This document shows, piece after piece, positions 33,733-45,386 of a stretch of DNA of 64,000 nucleotides. The number at the start of each line of letters is the position of its first letter. Position 1 is the first letter of the stretch. Made by a program: the position numbers and the translations under genes. The DNA comes from Coprinellus micaceus. Lineage: Eukaryota > Basidiomycota > Agaricomycetes > Agaricales > Psathyrellaceae. The DNA lies in NCBI GenBank assembly GCA_951394405.1, contig OX596339.1, forward strand, positions 1,302,001 to 1,366,000. Direction: 5' to 3'. A model generated the notes under the pieces. It made no database searches. It was not told the DNA's origin and saw only the letters and a program-made list of their open reading frames with translations.

Positions 33733-35451
33733 GCGAGCAGTGAAATAACGGGGGCGGAGGTGGACTAGCGTTATCTTCGAACTTGGATTTAGGTGAGTAT
33801 GCTTAGTGACTAATAAGTGTTTGCCCCTTGCCAGGCTGCGAGGCAGGTTGCCAACTATCGCACAGCCAGGCGCTTGCTGACATTTCCCTCACTGGCCTTC
33901 TCCCGTTCTAGATGACGCTGTTTTGGTACTTCTATTCATATGCCCTGCCTAGCTAGTAGGGACGCTGGGAAGGTGTGTCACTCGTGAAATTATTGGAGCT
34001 CCAGTTCCCATGCAATTCTCCACTTTCAACTCGTCTCTTCCTTTTTGAGTGGGCATTACGTCTGTACGGCTAAGCGCCCACCCCCTGGGGACACCTGAGA
34101 CCGCTTCTACGTCAACCCCGTATAGGTAACCAATTTGTTCCCCCCTTTCACTGACGTGACTTTCGCCATCGACAGGGTCGATCATAGCGCAAACGGGGAC
34201 GCGGGAGGACGCGGGGTGCTCCTCACTTCCTCCCGTCCTTCGAAAACCCCGCGACGCTCCCAGGATCAAGGTACAGAGAAGGACGATGGTGATCATTACC
34301 TACGGTTGACGACTTGGTTGCCCTAGATGTAACGTTGAAGTGCTAGAAGGCGATGATCTAGCGCCCAACCGGCGCCCAAGATGATCCATAGAGCGCTTCT
34401 CCCATGTGGACTCGTTCCACCCCTGTTCCCACTGCGCCCACTTGGGCCCTACAATGTCCACTGTTCATGCTGCCCACTGAATTGGAGAAGGGTTGGGATA
34501 CTCGGGTTGTGTGCTTGGCAGTCTTCGTGACCCTGCTACAACAATGCTCGCAGTGGTACGCAGGTGTTTGCGAATTTCCGACATTGTTCGGACTCTGTGG
34601 GAGGCCGCCGAGGGAGACAAAAAGACCGGAGCGCTCTATAGGCGCCCAATTTAACCCGTCCCACGTCGCGGACCTGCCCTTCCCTGCGTCGATCATCGCT
34701 GACGAGGATAATCTCTTGATTGGACAACTCGGGAACTCGAGGCCCACACACCAATACAAACCCGCCATCAAGTTCTTCACGCCGATCATCCCTTTGCCAG
34801 TCCGTCACAATTGGAGCACCGCGCCTCCGGGTTTGCAGCCCATGGGGTGCTTATTGGCCGAGAGTGGACCCCGGGTACCTGTAGGTGTGCTACGTAGCTA
34901 TGAGCGTTGGCTTCGTGGAAATGTGGGGCAAGCGCTGGAAACTTGGGTGCCCCTAAACAATGCAGCGCATTTGAGGTTTTGAATTTCCCAGGCTGCTTCT
35001 ACCGCCCGCTGCCCTTACTTGGACAACTACTTACCCAATACAGCCCCGCCCTTCATTCCGTCCACTGTAACACGGCGCTTGCACAGAGTACCCACTCTCC
35101 CCGCCTATCTCACATCACATTCTGGTATCCATAATCAATACTGACATCATCAGGATCCGCCAGTACCCTCGCAGTAACAAGCGCCCAGCGCCCAGGAACT
35201 TCTAGACGCCTCAGCGCTTCTCCCGTGTCTACCACTTCCTCGACGCCCTTACCCCTTGCAGAGACACTCTTACTTCCTTGTCACTCTTCCAAAGGCCCTC
35301 TAGCCCCTCACGCGATTGACTCTTCGACCTAGAATTCTGGGGTGCTTACGAGAAATGGTGGGGTGCTTACGTTCTTTCTCCTTCAACCCCGGATGATCTT
35401 GACCTACTTCCTTAAGCATATTCCCTTGCCCCACGGGGAAAGCGGGATGCG

Positions 35452-35490
35452 CCGGATAGACGCCTACGGCGCTTCCTCCACATGGTGTAG
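35452..35490 (+). repeat. RIDAYGASSTW-encoding repeat, copy 1
   Basis: This segment and 37449-37490 share nearly identical DNA (ATAGACGCCTACGGCGCTTC versus ATAGACGCCTATGGCGCTTC, then CTCCAC(A/G)TGGTG), both encoding RIDAYGASSTW. Flanking sequence diverges quickly. The identity of the parent element is unknown. Confidence 0.5.
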
Positions 35491-37448
35491 ACGCTTCTAC
35501 CTCGCATGTTGCTTCCGTGAAGCCAGGTTCACCTTGAGGCTACGACCAGCCTGAAACTTGATCACGTCATAGAGTGGTTCAGCCCCCTAAACGGTCACCT
35601 TCTACCGACCAGTGCGCACCTTTCGTGACAATCGTGGAAGGCTATCCACGATTACCTACGCACATAGGCTTCCTCGATGTTCGTCTCATGTTCTCCTTCC
35701 GCGACGCGTGAGTGATTTGTTCTATTCGAGGACGCGAGTACTCAACACAGAGCCGTCGACGGTTCATTAAATTAGTGCCCTTCCCAGCCAATACTCCAAC
35801 ATGGCGCGATGGGGCCAGATGGCGCTTGAGCTTAGCGCCTGCCCTATGCCTCCTTCCTTGCTTCTCAACTCGTGACCCCTCTGCCCTTCGCCCCTTCCTC
35901 GAATTCTCCGAGGTTGGAGGGGCTGGCGCACCTCCGGTGTGCTCGTCATTAATATGACGCCAGAGCTGCCCGATTCTCTAGGAGTGCAGCAATAGCTTTC
36001 ACGAAAAACTTGACTTGTACTTTCTCTTCATGACTGGCCACGAACATCGTGTGGCTGGGCAAATAAAATGGGTCACACGATCCTATAGTCAGCGCTACCC
36101 CACGAACGAGCGCTTAACGGGGCTGCTTTCGGCCCCCGACATTCAGTCATGCTTGACCGATGTCACTTCGGTCGAGGGAGAAGTCAGCTTCAAACATATA
36201 GATTCTTTGATATCATACGCATCATGGTCTGTGATACCGAAGTAGACTTCCTCGCCAACAGACTTCGGAGCACTCACTGGCACAGCTTCACGGAGTTCCC
36301 GAGTTATGAATTGCCCAATTGAATAGGTGTAGGACCCCGAGTGCAACGATGAGCGAGCCTGAACGGGCTTGGCTTCAATCCAATCTGCACTAGGAAGAAG
36401 GCCGCCTGACAAAAGTCCGTCCCTGCATCATGATTTCCGCCCTTCGCGGGACACTCTCCTTCAGCTTCGTGCATCGCATATCTATTCAGGTCCTCGCCCA
36501 GTGTTCACATAGACCATTAAACCTTGTCGCATATCTTGGTGTTCGGGTTTCACCACTGGCATCGCCGTTCACTCGGAGACGGGGATCAAGTACCTAGCGC
36601 TCGATAAGGATACCAGCGCTCGTGGATCGGGGCTGGGAAGACCCTCAATAGCGTCTTCTCCCATCGCAATGCGTTGCACTCTCCGTTTGGGTCGACTTTC
36701 CCCTTTCTCAATACACCAGCATGACCTCAACTTCCCGTTGAAACCACCAGTTCGGGTCACTCTAAATGTATGGGGGTGCTTCTACGAACCACAACCACCA
36801 CGAGCACACTATCCACGGGAGCCGTTTTGAAGACTTGGCCGCGGTCCCGGGGGTTTGCTTCCCGAACCCCAATTCAGCATTGAAATAGACGCCCAGGCGC
36901 TTTGTTCGCGTGGCATCGGCATCATATGCTGTCCGGTTAAATCATATCCCCGAGACGGTGAAGCCTTCATCGTACGACTTAATCGGTCACCTGGTATGCG
37001 TTCATAGTGCCCTCGACTTCCAAATAATCAGCTTCTACCGAGAAGGCTTTTGATACTCGTCGAAGACTAATCACCATCAGCTACCTGCATGGACCGTGCA
37101 CACAGTAGTACGCCCACTCTCCACCTATCCCCATCCCGGGACCCGATATTAAACAGGGTGTGAGGAGGAGCGCTCAATCCCCCTTAGACGCTCAATAGCG
37201 CTTCTCCCTTCACAATATCTCGTAAACGGCCGTATTCCAGGCCATCGAAAATCTTCTCATGACACTGCCCACTCACAATCTTCCAACTCAACACCTCACA
37301 GAAGGGTACGTACAACTGCGGGATAGCCTTGGAACCAGTGCTTCGACGCGAGCTTGTCGTGGTTATTGTGTGGAGACTGCTCTCTTACAGTATAGCGCAT
37401 GAGCTCCACTGCGTCCTTCCGAGCTTCTCGTACGGACGTCAACGGCGA

Positions 37449-37490
37449 ATGTCGCGAATAGACGCCTATGGCGCTTCCTCCACGTGGTGG
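37449..37490 (+). repeat. RIDAYGASSTW-encoding repeat, copy 2
   Basis: This is the second copy of the segment described at 35452-35490, in the same orientation about 2 kb downstream. Confidence 0.5.
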
Positions 37491-39117
37491 AGCTGCCCCT
37501 CACTCGCATTTTCTTCGGCTGAAATATATCTGACGGCTCTGATACATGCGTTGCGCAACTTACGCAATCACCTGTTCCAGTCAAAAGAACCAAATCACCT
37601 TCTACCGAGAACATATTCTTTTGTGTTGACGGTAGAAGACAATCGCATGATCAATCAGTGACATATTCTTCCTCCGACCCCCATATGATCAAGTGAAGGT
37701 CACCCTTAATATCCACCCTAGAGGCCACACTCAGCTACGCGAGCTCCACCCGGGCTCGCAATGTCACGGAACGTCCCCGTATCCCAGACTTGTCACAGCA
37801 GAATAGAATGTTGACAGGCTCAATATAATAAATGAAATAAGCGCCCGCCCCTTGGCGCGATAGCACCGAATGGTTGGCGCTCGGGCGTAGCGCCCATTAC
37901 CTGAGGCTGCTACGGTCCGGTGTCACCTTCTATCCATGTTCGTTTCCCTTCTAGTGCCATGACTCATCTCCTTCCTCCTCCCTCCACGGGCGAATGACGC
38001 ACCTAACTGGAAGTACCTACCCTCGCTAGCACGTTCTTTCATTAATGTAATACCACATACCATTTCGGTCACCGCCAAGCGTCGGCCTCCGTGGGATGCG
38101 CTCAAGCGTAGTTGGATTGCCTCCAACCTCATGTTCCCGCCTCGAGGCCCTAGGATCCTAGCACCTTGCAGCCCCTCCAGTGAGTCCGAAACAGAATGGG
38201 GATTATCGGATAAGGTAGCCCAGCTTCCCCATACGCAACAGGCCGATTTTCCCCGGAATGAAACTTGTGAGCTCGAGCCCCGAACTTTCCTGTTCGGTCG
38301 ACCCCGTCGCGTGGTGTAACCCCGACGGTCAGGATTCGGAGGGGAATGAGGCGCATGGCGAATTAGGCGCCCGTCGCGGGAAGGATTTATTAAGTAAGTG
38401 AGGCCAGGATCCCAGACGCCTGGGACGTCGGAGGCGGTACGATGAGTGCCAGTGCGATGGTGTTGTGTTCTATGAACTACCCTCGATTGACATTGTGAAT
38501 TGTATCAGCCTGATCGACCGCAATTCAGTCTACGGCCCTCTCAGCAGCTTTGTTCAATCACGTTCCCAAGAGATAGATAACTTCGGGATCAAACGAATCT
38601 CTACTCGTGAATGAGAAGTGAGTATAGACTTCTTGGAGGAAAGAAGACGAGGACGAGGACATATGACCTACCTCGAGGCAGCTCTCCCCGTCGACCTCGG
38701 AGCGCCACCCCCGTTTACCTCTTCTGGCCCTGTCTCTCGGCCCCCTAGGGCGCTTATTCCAACCCATATTCCGGACCGCCACCCGTCCTCTTTCCGAGTT
38801 TAACCTTTCTCTCAAATGAATTGAGGGTACTAGGAAGCGGGAGAAGCGTAACGCAATTGTCACTCGGTACTTGGTATTTGGGCTAGGCTATTAGCTATAG
38901 CTGCGAAGCTAGATAGCGAACGAAGGACCCCATGCGAGGTAAGAAGATTTGCATGCGAATGCGAAACGCGGAAGAGGAAGAGGAATCAATGGGAAGGAGG
39001 AGGAAGGAAGGTCGACGTTCCGAGTGTATTGTGTGTCGATTAACCTATTGCGGGAAATGGTAAGAAGGTAAAGAACTCAGATTGCGTATGTGCGCATACC
39101 CGGCATGAGTACGCGAG

Positions 39118-40175
39118 GTAGACCCCACAGGAGATCGCACATACGCTATGGTCATCGGGTGCGTCCGGTTAAGGTGGAAACCATTTAGATCGTCAGCACG
39201 CAGTCCGGCGAACGAGAAGGAATACGCAGAAGACGAAGGACAAGCGAATAATGAATGCGGCTACCGCACGGCGGCGCTTGTGCGCGGCGTCTAAGCCCCA
39301 AATAGACTGCAGCGTATGTATCATCTGCGCGATCCCGGGATTCAGATGCACCCTCGAACATTATAGTTGGCTACGCACCCCAGCTCCCCTTCTGTTCCGA
39401 GTTCGAATTCAAGTCGACGTTTGTTGCAGGGTGGCTTCAGGCGAGCTGGAAGTAGTAAAACCAAAGCTAGTAGAGTTAGGTCCCCAGGAGACGGCACATA
39501 CGCTATTACGGACAGTAACGGTCACCGGGTGCGCCCGGTTAAGCTGGAAACAATTCAGATCGCGAACGAGAGCTAAGACGCCGAAGACGCAGTGCGAAGG
39601 AAAGAATGAACGCGGCTACCGCACGGCGGCGCTGGCGCGCGGTGTCTAAAGCCCCAAACAGACTGTTTGTGTGCATCTACGCGACCCCGCACCCTCGAAC
39701 AGAATCGTAGTTCAAGACTACGCGTCCCAGCACCCCTTCTGTTCCGAGTTCGAGTTAGGGTCGATATTTGTTAATACGGGGTGGTTTCGGGCGAGCAAAG
39801 TCCTGCAGCGTATGTACCATCTGCGCGATCTCGGGGTTCAGACGCACCCTCGAACACATAGTGGGCTACGCTCCTCCCAGCCCCACTTCTCTTGCGAGTT
39901 CGAATTAGGGTCGATGTTCGTCACGGGTTGGTTTCGGGGGGGCTAGGAAGCAGTAGGAAGCAGTTAGTGTTAGCCTAAGTAGAGGTAGATCCCCGGGAGA
40001 TCGAACATACACAACGGATGTCGGCTGCGTCCGGTTGAGCTGGAAATTGTTTAGATCGTCGGTACGCTGTAGAAAGTGTCCGGGAAAACGCGAACAATGA
40101 CGAAGACGCCGAAGACGCACTGCGAACGAAAGAATGAACGCGGCTACCGCACGGCGTCGGATCCTGCGCAGCGTT
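39118..40175 (+). repeat. Three-unit tandem array (unit ~360-500 bp)
   Basis: Three blocks recur in the same order. Block A (GAGATCGCACATACGC ... TGCGTCCGGTTAA) starts near 39118, 39476 and 39983. It leads to an ACGCGGCTACCGCACGGCG-type sequence at ~39257, ~39607 and ~40138. Block B (GCAGCGTATGTATCATCTGC) occurs at ~39309 and ~39803. Block C (TTCCGAGTTCGAATT) occurs at ~39395 and ~39740 and, as TTGCGAGTTCGAATT, at ~39890. Copies differ by point changes and indels, and the last unit lacks B and C. No coding capacity is convincing. The array looks like a local segmental tandem duplication. Confidence 0.8.
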
Positions 40176-43079
40176 TAAGCCGCCCGACGGGAGTGGTGTT
40201 GCGCATCGAAGCTCGGAGTGCTCCTGTAAACACGCAAACACGCACACGCACACCCAAACCCAGCGCTTAAGTTGAGAGTGTTTTGTTTGTTTGTTTGACC
40301 GAAGTACTAGGTACTGTGATATGAGCGATGTCGATGGAGCCCACGGTGAAATGTTAATCGTTTGAGCTTGGGACATACAACGCATGCCTAGTTCCTAGTT
40401 CGTTAGCTCGTTAGTTAGATGTGGGTCTGGGTTTGGGATTGGGATCTGTGTATGAGGGGGGCGGACCTACAATGATTCATGCACAGCGATAGCCTTCGTT
40501 ATCGCCCAAGGCCTAAACGGGATGTTAGCGGTTGAGTACTGAGTACTAAGTAAGGCAAAAGCGAAAGAATATAATAGAGTAAGATAGGATAGAATAGGGC
40601 AACCAAACCGACAAAAAGGGAAATGAAGGTTGGGTTTTGGGTTGGGTTTGACCCGACAGGTAGGCTAGGCGCCCATATCTCCGCGTACATCCCCATTACC
40701 ATCTCCCCGCCTAGTATTAAATCACTCGCGGGATCTTGGGGTATGAGGAAGAGGGAGACGAAGACGAAGACGAAGAGAAGCAATCTTGGGGGTGCGGAGT
40801 CGAGACTCGACCCGCATCGGGCGGACTCGGAAAGTGCGCGGTGCTCAGTGCACAGTGAGGTCCCAAACACCAAGGTTTATCAGGCACTGGTGTTCGGTGC
40901 TCGATCAGAGCTGGCCAGTCTGAGCGATCCTGGGGTCGGGATCTAACTTGAAGGGGCGTGTGGAGGTGGGGCCTCCGTTGGGTTGTAAATGAATACTCGC
41001 TGCGGACTTGGAGAGCGGACTTGGAGGAGAGCGGACTTGGGGGAGAGCGGACTTGGAGGAGAGCGGACTTGGAGAGCGGACTTGGAGAATGATATGAGTG
41101 TGACTGAGGAGGAATGGAGACGGATAATGAAAGCCTCGACGATCTGAGACGGGGACGGGTTCGATGGTCAATGGTTAATGTTCGATGTTCGATGTTCGGA
41201 GGGGGGGAGGGTAACGTACGTACGTATCGTATCAAAGTGGGAGGAGAGAGATCCAAATCGTCAAACCAACACCAACACCGAGCGGATGGTGACGCTCCGA
41301 GCGGGTGCAGTGAGAAATAGAGATAGAGATAGAAACAGAGGGAGAGAGGGAGCGGGCGATCATTGAGAAGAAGATCGTTTAGAAGAGATCGTTTGGAAGA
41401 CGAAGAATCAGGGATACGGAAGCAAGCAGTATCAAGAAGCAAGCAAGATAGGCAAGGCGAAAGAACGCGTCGGCGAAAGAACGCAAAATACGCACTTGGA
41501 CGAACTTGGACGAAAGACGAAAAACGAAAGTTGAAAGCTGAAAGGAGGCTTTTACCAACTGCATGACGGATGGACACTGCACCAGCGCGACCTATTCTCG
41601 GAGGTCGATCGATGCGATGCGGGGGTGTAAGATGTACGGTGCAAGGGGGAGAGATCGTTACCAACGGCAACCCAAAAATCGTCGCCTAATCCCGGGTGGG
41701 CGGCGGGGAGTTTCTGAATTGTGAAAACTTGATACGAAAACGATAAAGAAAGAGGGGAGGGGGGTGGGCGATCAGTACAGGAACGACTCGATATCTCGAT
41801 ATTAAAGCGCAGGGACGCACCACCACCACGAACCTCACGACGGGGCGACGGAGAGAAAAGCCCGCGAGCGCACGCCGCGAAATGTTCCTCCACTGCCAAT
41901 ATCCGTTTCGTCCGTCCGACCGTCTAAACCCCACTCAGCCTGCTGTCCTTCCGTCCATCGTCCTTCCTTACCAAGTTCATTCATCCCTTCCAAGTTCGTT
42001 CGTCCCTTCCAAGTTTGTTCATACCTTCCGACTTCCTTCCCAAGATGAGAGGTGCATCGAACATCGAAATCTGTACGAACGAACAAGCGCCCGGGCGGAC
42101 GCCGGGGATGGCACAGCCGGGGGATGTTGGAGGCTGAGCAGAGCAGAGCAGGTGGAGGTGGAGGGGTTCTTTACATACACCCCCTCGTTTCTGGTAATCG
42201 TGAACAGAAGGTGGAATAGATAGATGTGAGGGTTCCCCCGACACGAGGCTTGCTTGCTTGTGTGACGAGGGCATGGGGTTGGCGCATAGATAGATAGATA
42301 GATCTGGCCGGCGTGCTGGGCTGGATTGAATTGGAGGCTTGATTTCCGAGGTTTCGTCACATATAGACGAAAGAGAAGACAGGCCTAAGGAAGGAAGTGA
42401 AGGGATGCAAAAAGGTTTTTGTCCAAATCCGGACCTGTATGATTGAATTGAATAGTCGAGCCCGAATGGCCCCTTCCTTCGCTCATTAAGCATTAAGAAA
42501 AAAAGAGGTGCAGCCGAACACGCGTGTGTGGGTGTAGATTGCAATGCCTGAGTGGACGTTACAGGAGGAGGGAGGCAAAGATGGATTAACGAGCTGTGTT
42601 CAGAATGCATTGCCTTGAGTTTGAGTTTGAGATGCGGTGCTTGGACAATAACCTGACGGAGGAGACGACGGAGGAGGAGGAAGAACAACAAGGTCGACGA
42701 CAGGCAGGCAGCGGTGAATTGAATAGGATGTAACCCAATTAAAGTTGTCAAACAAGCTACAGAACAGAGCCGGAAAGGCATAATGTGAAGATGGACGAGG
42801 AGGGGGTGATGCAGAGGAGGACCCCGGAAACTGCGAGCGTGGGAAGGAATAATAAATACAGACGCTGGGCAGATTTGTTTGTGGTTGGTTAGGCGCTGCG
42901 ACTCTCTTCCGTCTCTCATATAAGTAGGCGCCCTTTCAATGGCGTCAATCCACACCCTCTCGTCCCCCATCGCATAATATCCCACCACCACTCCCTCTTC
43001 ATCCACAACCACCACCACCACCGTCTCCTCGTCTCCCCGCCCAGCTCCCACCACGGCCAACCACCACTTCCCCCGCAAC
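40176..43079. other. Long upstream region of the first Zn2Cys6 gene
   Basis: No gene is supported. The region holds the minisatellite, low-complexity GA-rich runs and a (TAGA)n microsatellite at ~42285-42301. The open frame of 317 codons on the minus strand (41670-40717) is Ser/Pro/Leu-rich low-complexity translation. The last few hundred bases, C/T-rich with (CCA)n at ~43006-43021, are probably the promoter and leader of the gene at 43080. Confidence 0.4.
41001..41090. repeat. Minisatellite, ~14-16-bp unit
   Basis: Six copies of GCGGACTTGG occur in 90 bp, separated by AGA or AGGAGA-like spacers, so the period alternates between about 14 and 16 bp. The array lies inside a long minus-strand open frame that I reject as coding. 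Confidence 0.85.
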
Positions 43080-45386
43080 ATGCCTCCGGTGCACAAGATC
43101 CACCAGAGCAAGAAGGTAAACCTCTCAAAGTCAAAGGGGGCCGTACGCGCAAAGACCGGCTGCTACACCTGTCGTATCCGGCGAAAGGTCAGTCAGCGCC
43201 CGCAGCCTTATCACAGCGGCCACTCCCTCTGACCACCCGCCGACTCCAGAAATGCGACGAAGAGCGCACAGACAGAGACACCTGCAGGACCTGCGAGCGC
43301 CTCAGACTCGAATGCCTCGGCTTTGGCGCTAAGCGTCCCGAGTGGCTGAGGGTACGTCGACCCGACTTAGCGCCCTATAGCCGCCCTTGACTCACCCGCG
43401 ACCTTCCCACCCTCAGGAAAACCGCAACGTGGTCGCCCTCCGCGAGCAAATCAAGGTCTTTTTGGCATCGCAGGGGCTCATCAAGGGGCACTCGGGCGCA
43501 GGGCCACGCCCGAACGACGGCGGGCCCCAGATCCTCAGGCTTTCAGCAGCTTGGGACCCCCACGGCACTGGCCACCTCGGATACCACACCTCAGACTCGG
43601 ACAGCCCACCCACCCGATCGCTGTCCCTCTCCGATGATGACGACAGACATCGTCTCATGACTTCCTCCATCCGCGACCAGCCCGCCGACATCGAGCCTGC
43701 CTGGTTCCCCCCTATGATGAACACGTATTCTGTGTCGAGTACGTCCCCCTGCTTTATGCACATTGATTTGTATGCCTGATGGACATTCATCGTTACCAGC
43801 CCTCCACTATGCACGATCCCCCTCCCCAGGCTACTCAAGTTCGTCTGCGCATGAAGACCATCACCACCTCTCGACCCACCCATACACGCCGATCTCCCAA
43901 CCGTCTCTTAGCTTAGATCATGACTCCGCGTCCTCATGTGAGATGTACTATTAAACTCCTGTAATGATCTGTATTTTTAACATGATTTATTCCTCATCAT
44001 TCTCCAGCGCTTATTTCGCCTGCCATGCAAAGTCGGTTCAGCAGGCTCTACACAGAGACCATCCATGACAGTTTCGACGATATCCGACCCGACATCATCT
44101 CGCCCCTCGACAACCGCGGCATGCCCTATGCCCTCGCCATCTACTCCACCCCTATCACCTACATCCCACAAGCGCTCGTCGACGATTCCATCCACACCTA
44201 CGTCCTCCGCATCGCCGAGATCCAGTACCTCCTCGGCGACCGCTCCAACCTCCCCAGCATGATCTGGGAGTCGTGTCAGAACCACGGTCTCTCACAAAAG
44301 GCGTTGTCGCTCCTCACCAGCATCTACTATCGTCGCCAGCAACACCCCAACCAAGCCGTCCTCACCAGCTCCGAGATGCACACCCAGCTCCGGTCGCTGC
44401 TCGACGAGCTCACCAAGGGCAACCTCGACGATCCCGATAACGCCATCGCCGCCCTCCACGGGGTGTCCATGTTCCTCTTCGACGGCGGGCAGGGCGCCTG
44501 GCTCAACTTCTTGCAGCTCGCGAGCAAGTACGTGGGCAAGGTCCTCCACAGCCAGGCGTATGGGAACCCCAAGGACGCGCTGCTCTACGCCAACTGGAAG
44601 GACGCGTTCATCGTCAAGACGTCGATATGGTTCGACGTTCTCGCGAGTGTGACGACGGGGCAGGCGCCGCATTTCCTGGACGAGGTCCGGGCGATGTTCA
44701 ACCCCAACTTCCCCAGCGTGTACGATCCCTCGTTCGATAGCAACCCGCAGTGCTCGATGATGTCGCCGATGGGGTGCGAGAACAGGATCGTGTGGGCACT
44801 CGCGGAGACGTCGACGCTTGCGTCGTGGAAGGACAAGGAGAAGGCGAACCACCGGCTCAACATCATGGAGCTCGTGCAGAAGGCGTCGGAGATTGAGGGC
44901 CAGCTGTACCGGAAACCCTACCAGCCCGCAGTGAAGCTCGACGCGGAGGGCGAGCTCGAGCAGATCCGGTTCATGGCTTCAGAGATCTTTAGGTGCTCGA
45001 CGAAGCTTTTCCTCGCTACGGTGGTCAACGACGACTACCCGCAGGTGCGCAAGATCCAGGACTGTGTGGACGAGGTTATCCAGTGCTACCGGAACCTGTT
45101 CCAGCCGAACAACGGGCTGGACATGTTCAGCGTCTCGCGCTCGGTGATCCGGAGCACGGTGTTTGCAATTTACCTGGCGGGGTCGATGACGACGAGTCAT
45201 GATTATAGGCAGGAGCTTGTGGGGTATTTGGATCGGGAGAGTGCGGGGAGGAATAGCGAGGGGGTGGGGAATTGTGCGTCGATTAGGAAGATGTTGGAGG
45301 ATGTGTGGAGGGATATGGCGGCGAGTCCTGCGCAGCCCGTGCCGTGGCGGCAGTTCCTCAAGGAGAGGGAGATTTTGTTGGTTTGA
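43080..45386 (+). CDS. Zn2Cys6 fungal transcription factor, copy 1
   Basis: Five exons: 43080-43187, 43250-43351, 43417-43738, 43800-43937, 44008-45386, all in phase (682 residues). A basic N-terminus leads into the binuclear zinc cluster: GCYTCRIRRK at the end of exon 1, then KCDEERTDRDTCRTCERLRL and ECLGFGAKRPEWLR in exon 2. This supplies six Cys in the C-x2-C-x6-C ... C-x2-C-x6-C pattern. A Ser/Pro/Asp-rich linker follows, then a ~450-residue helical region from SRLYTETIHDSFDD to the end. That region includes CQNHGLSQKALSLLTSIYYR, AALHGVSMFLFDGGQGAWLN and VIRSTVFAIYLAGSMTTSHD, the layout of a fungal-specific transcription-factor domain. It should act as a nuclear DNA-binding regulator; targets are unknown. 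Introns after RRK and after WLR are at the same positions and phase as in the gene at 49961. Confidence 0.93.

Larger units (their letters stand above)
33733..39110. other. Gene-poor block with diverged short repeats
   Basis: No gene is supported in over 5 kb. Recurrent phrases suggest overlapping old repeats: AGCGCTTCTCCC at ~34390 and ~35215, the near-identical AATAGCG(T)CTTCTCCC at ~36649 and ~37195, and CTTCTACCG at ~34998, ~35598, ~37033 and ~37602. Two places, ~35452-35490 and ~37449-37490, share GATAGACGCCTA(C/T)GGCGCTTCC-type sequence, each encoding RIDAYGASSTW. AGCGCCC words are frequent (~34065, ~34359, ~35180, ~35187, ~37839, ~37890). Confidence 0.4.

Noticed and set aside
40717..41670. 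317-codon open frame on the minus strand
   Set aside because: It is Ser/Pro/Leu low-complexity translation that runs through the minisatellite and GA-rich DNA, with no domain and no splice partner.
44292..44852. 186-codon minus frame with Arg/His/Val-rich translation
   Set aside because: It is the antisense shadow of the last exon of the first Zn2Cys6 gene.
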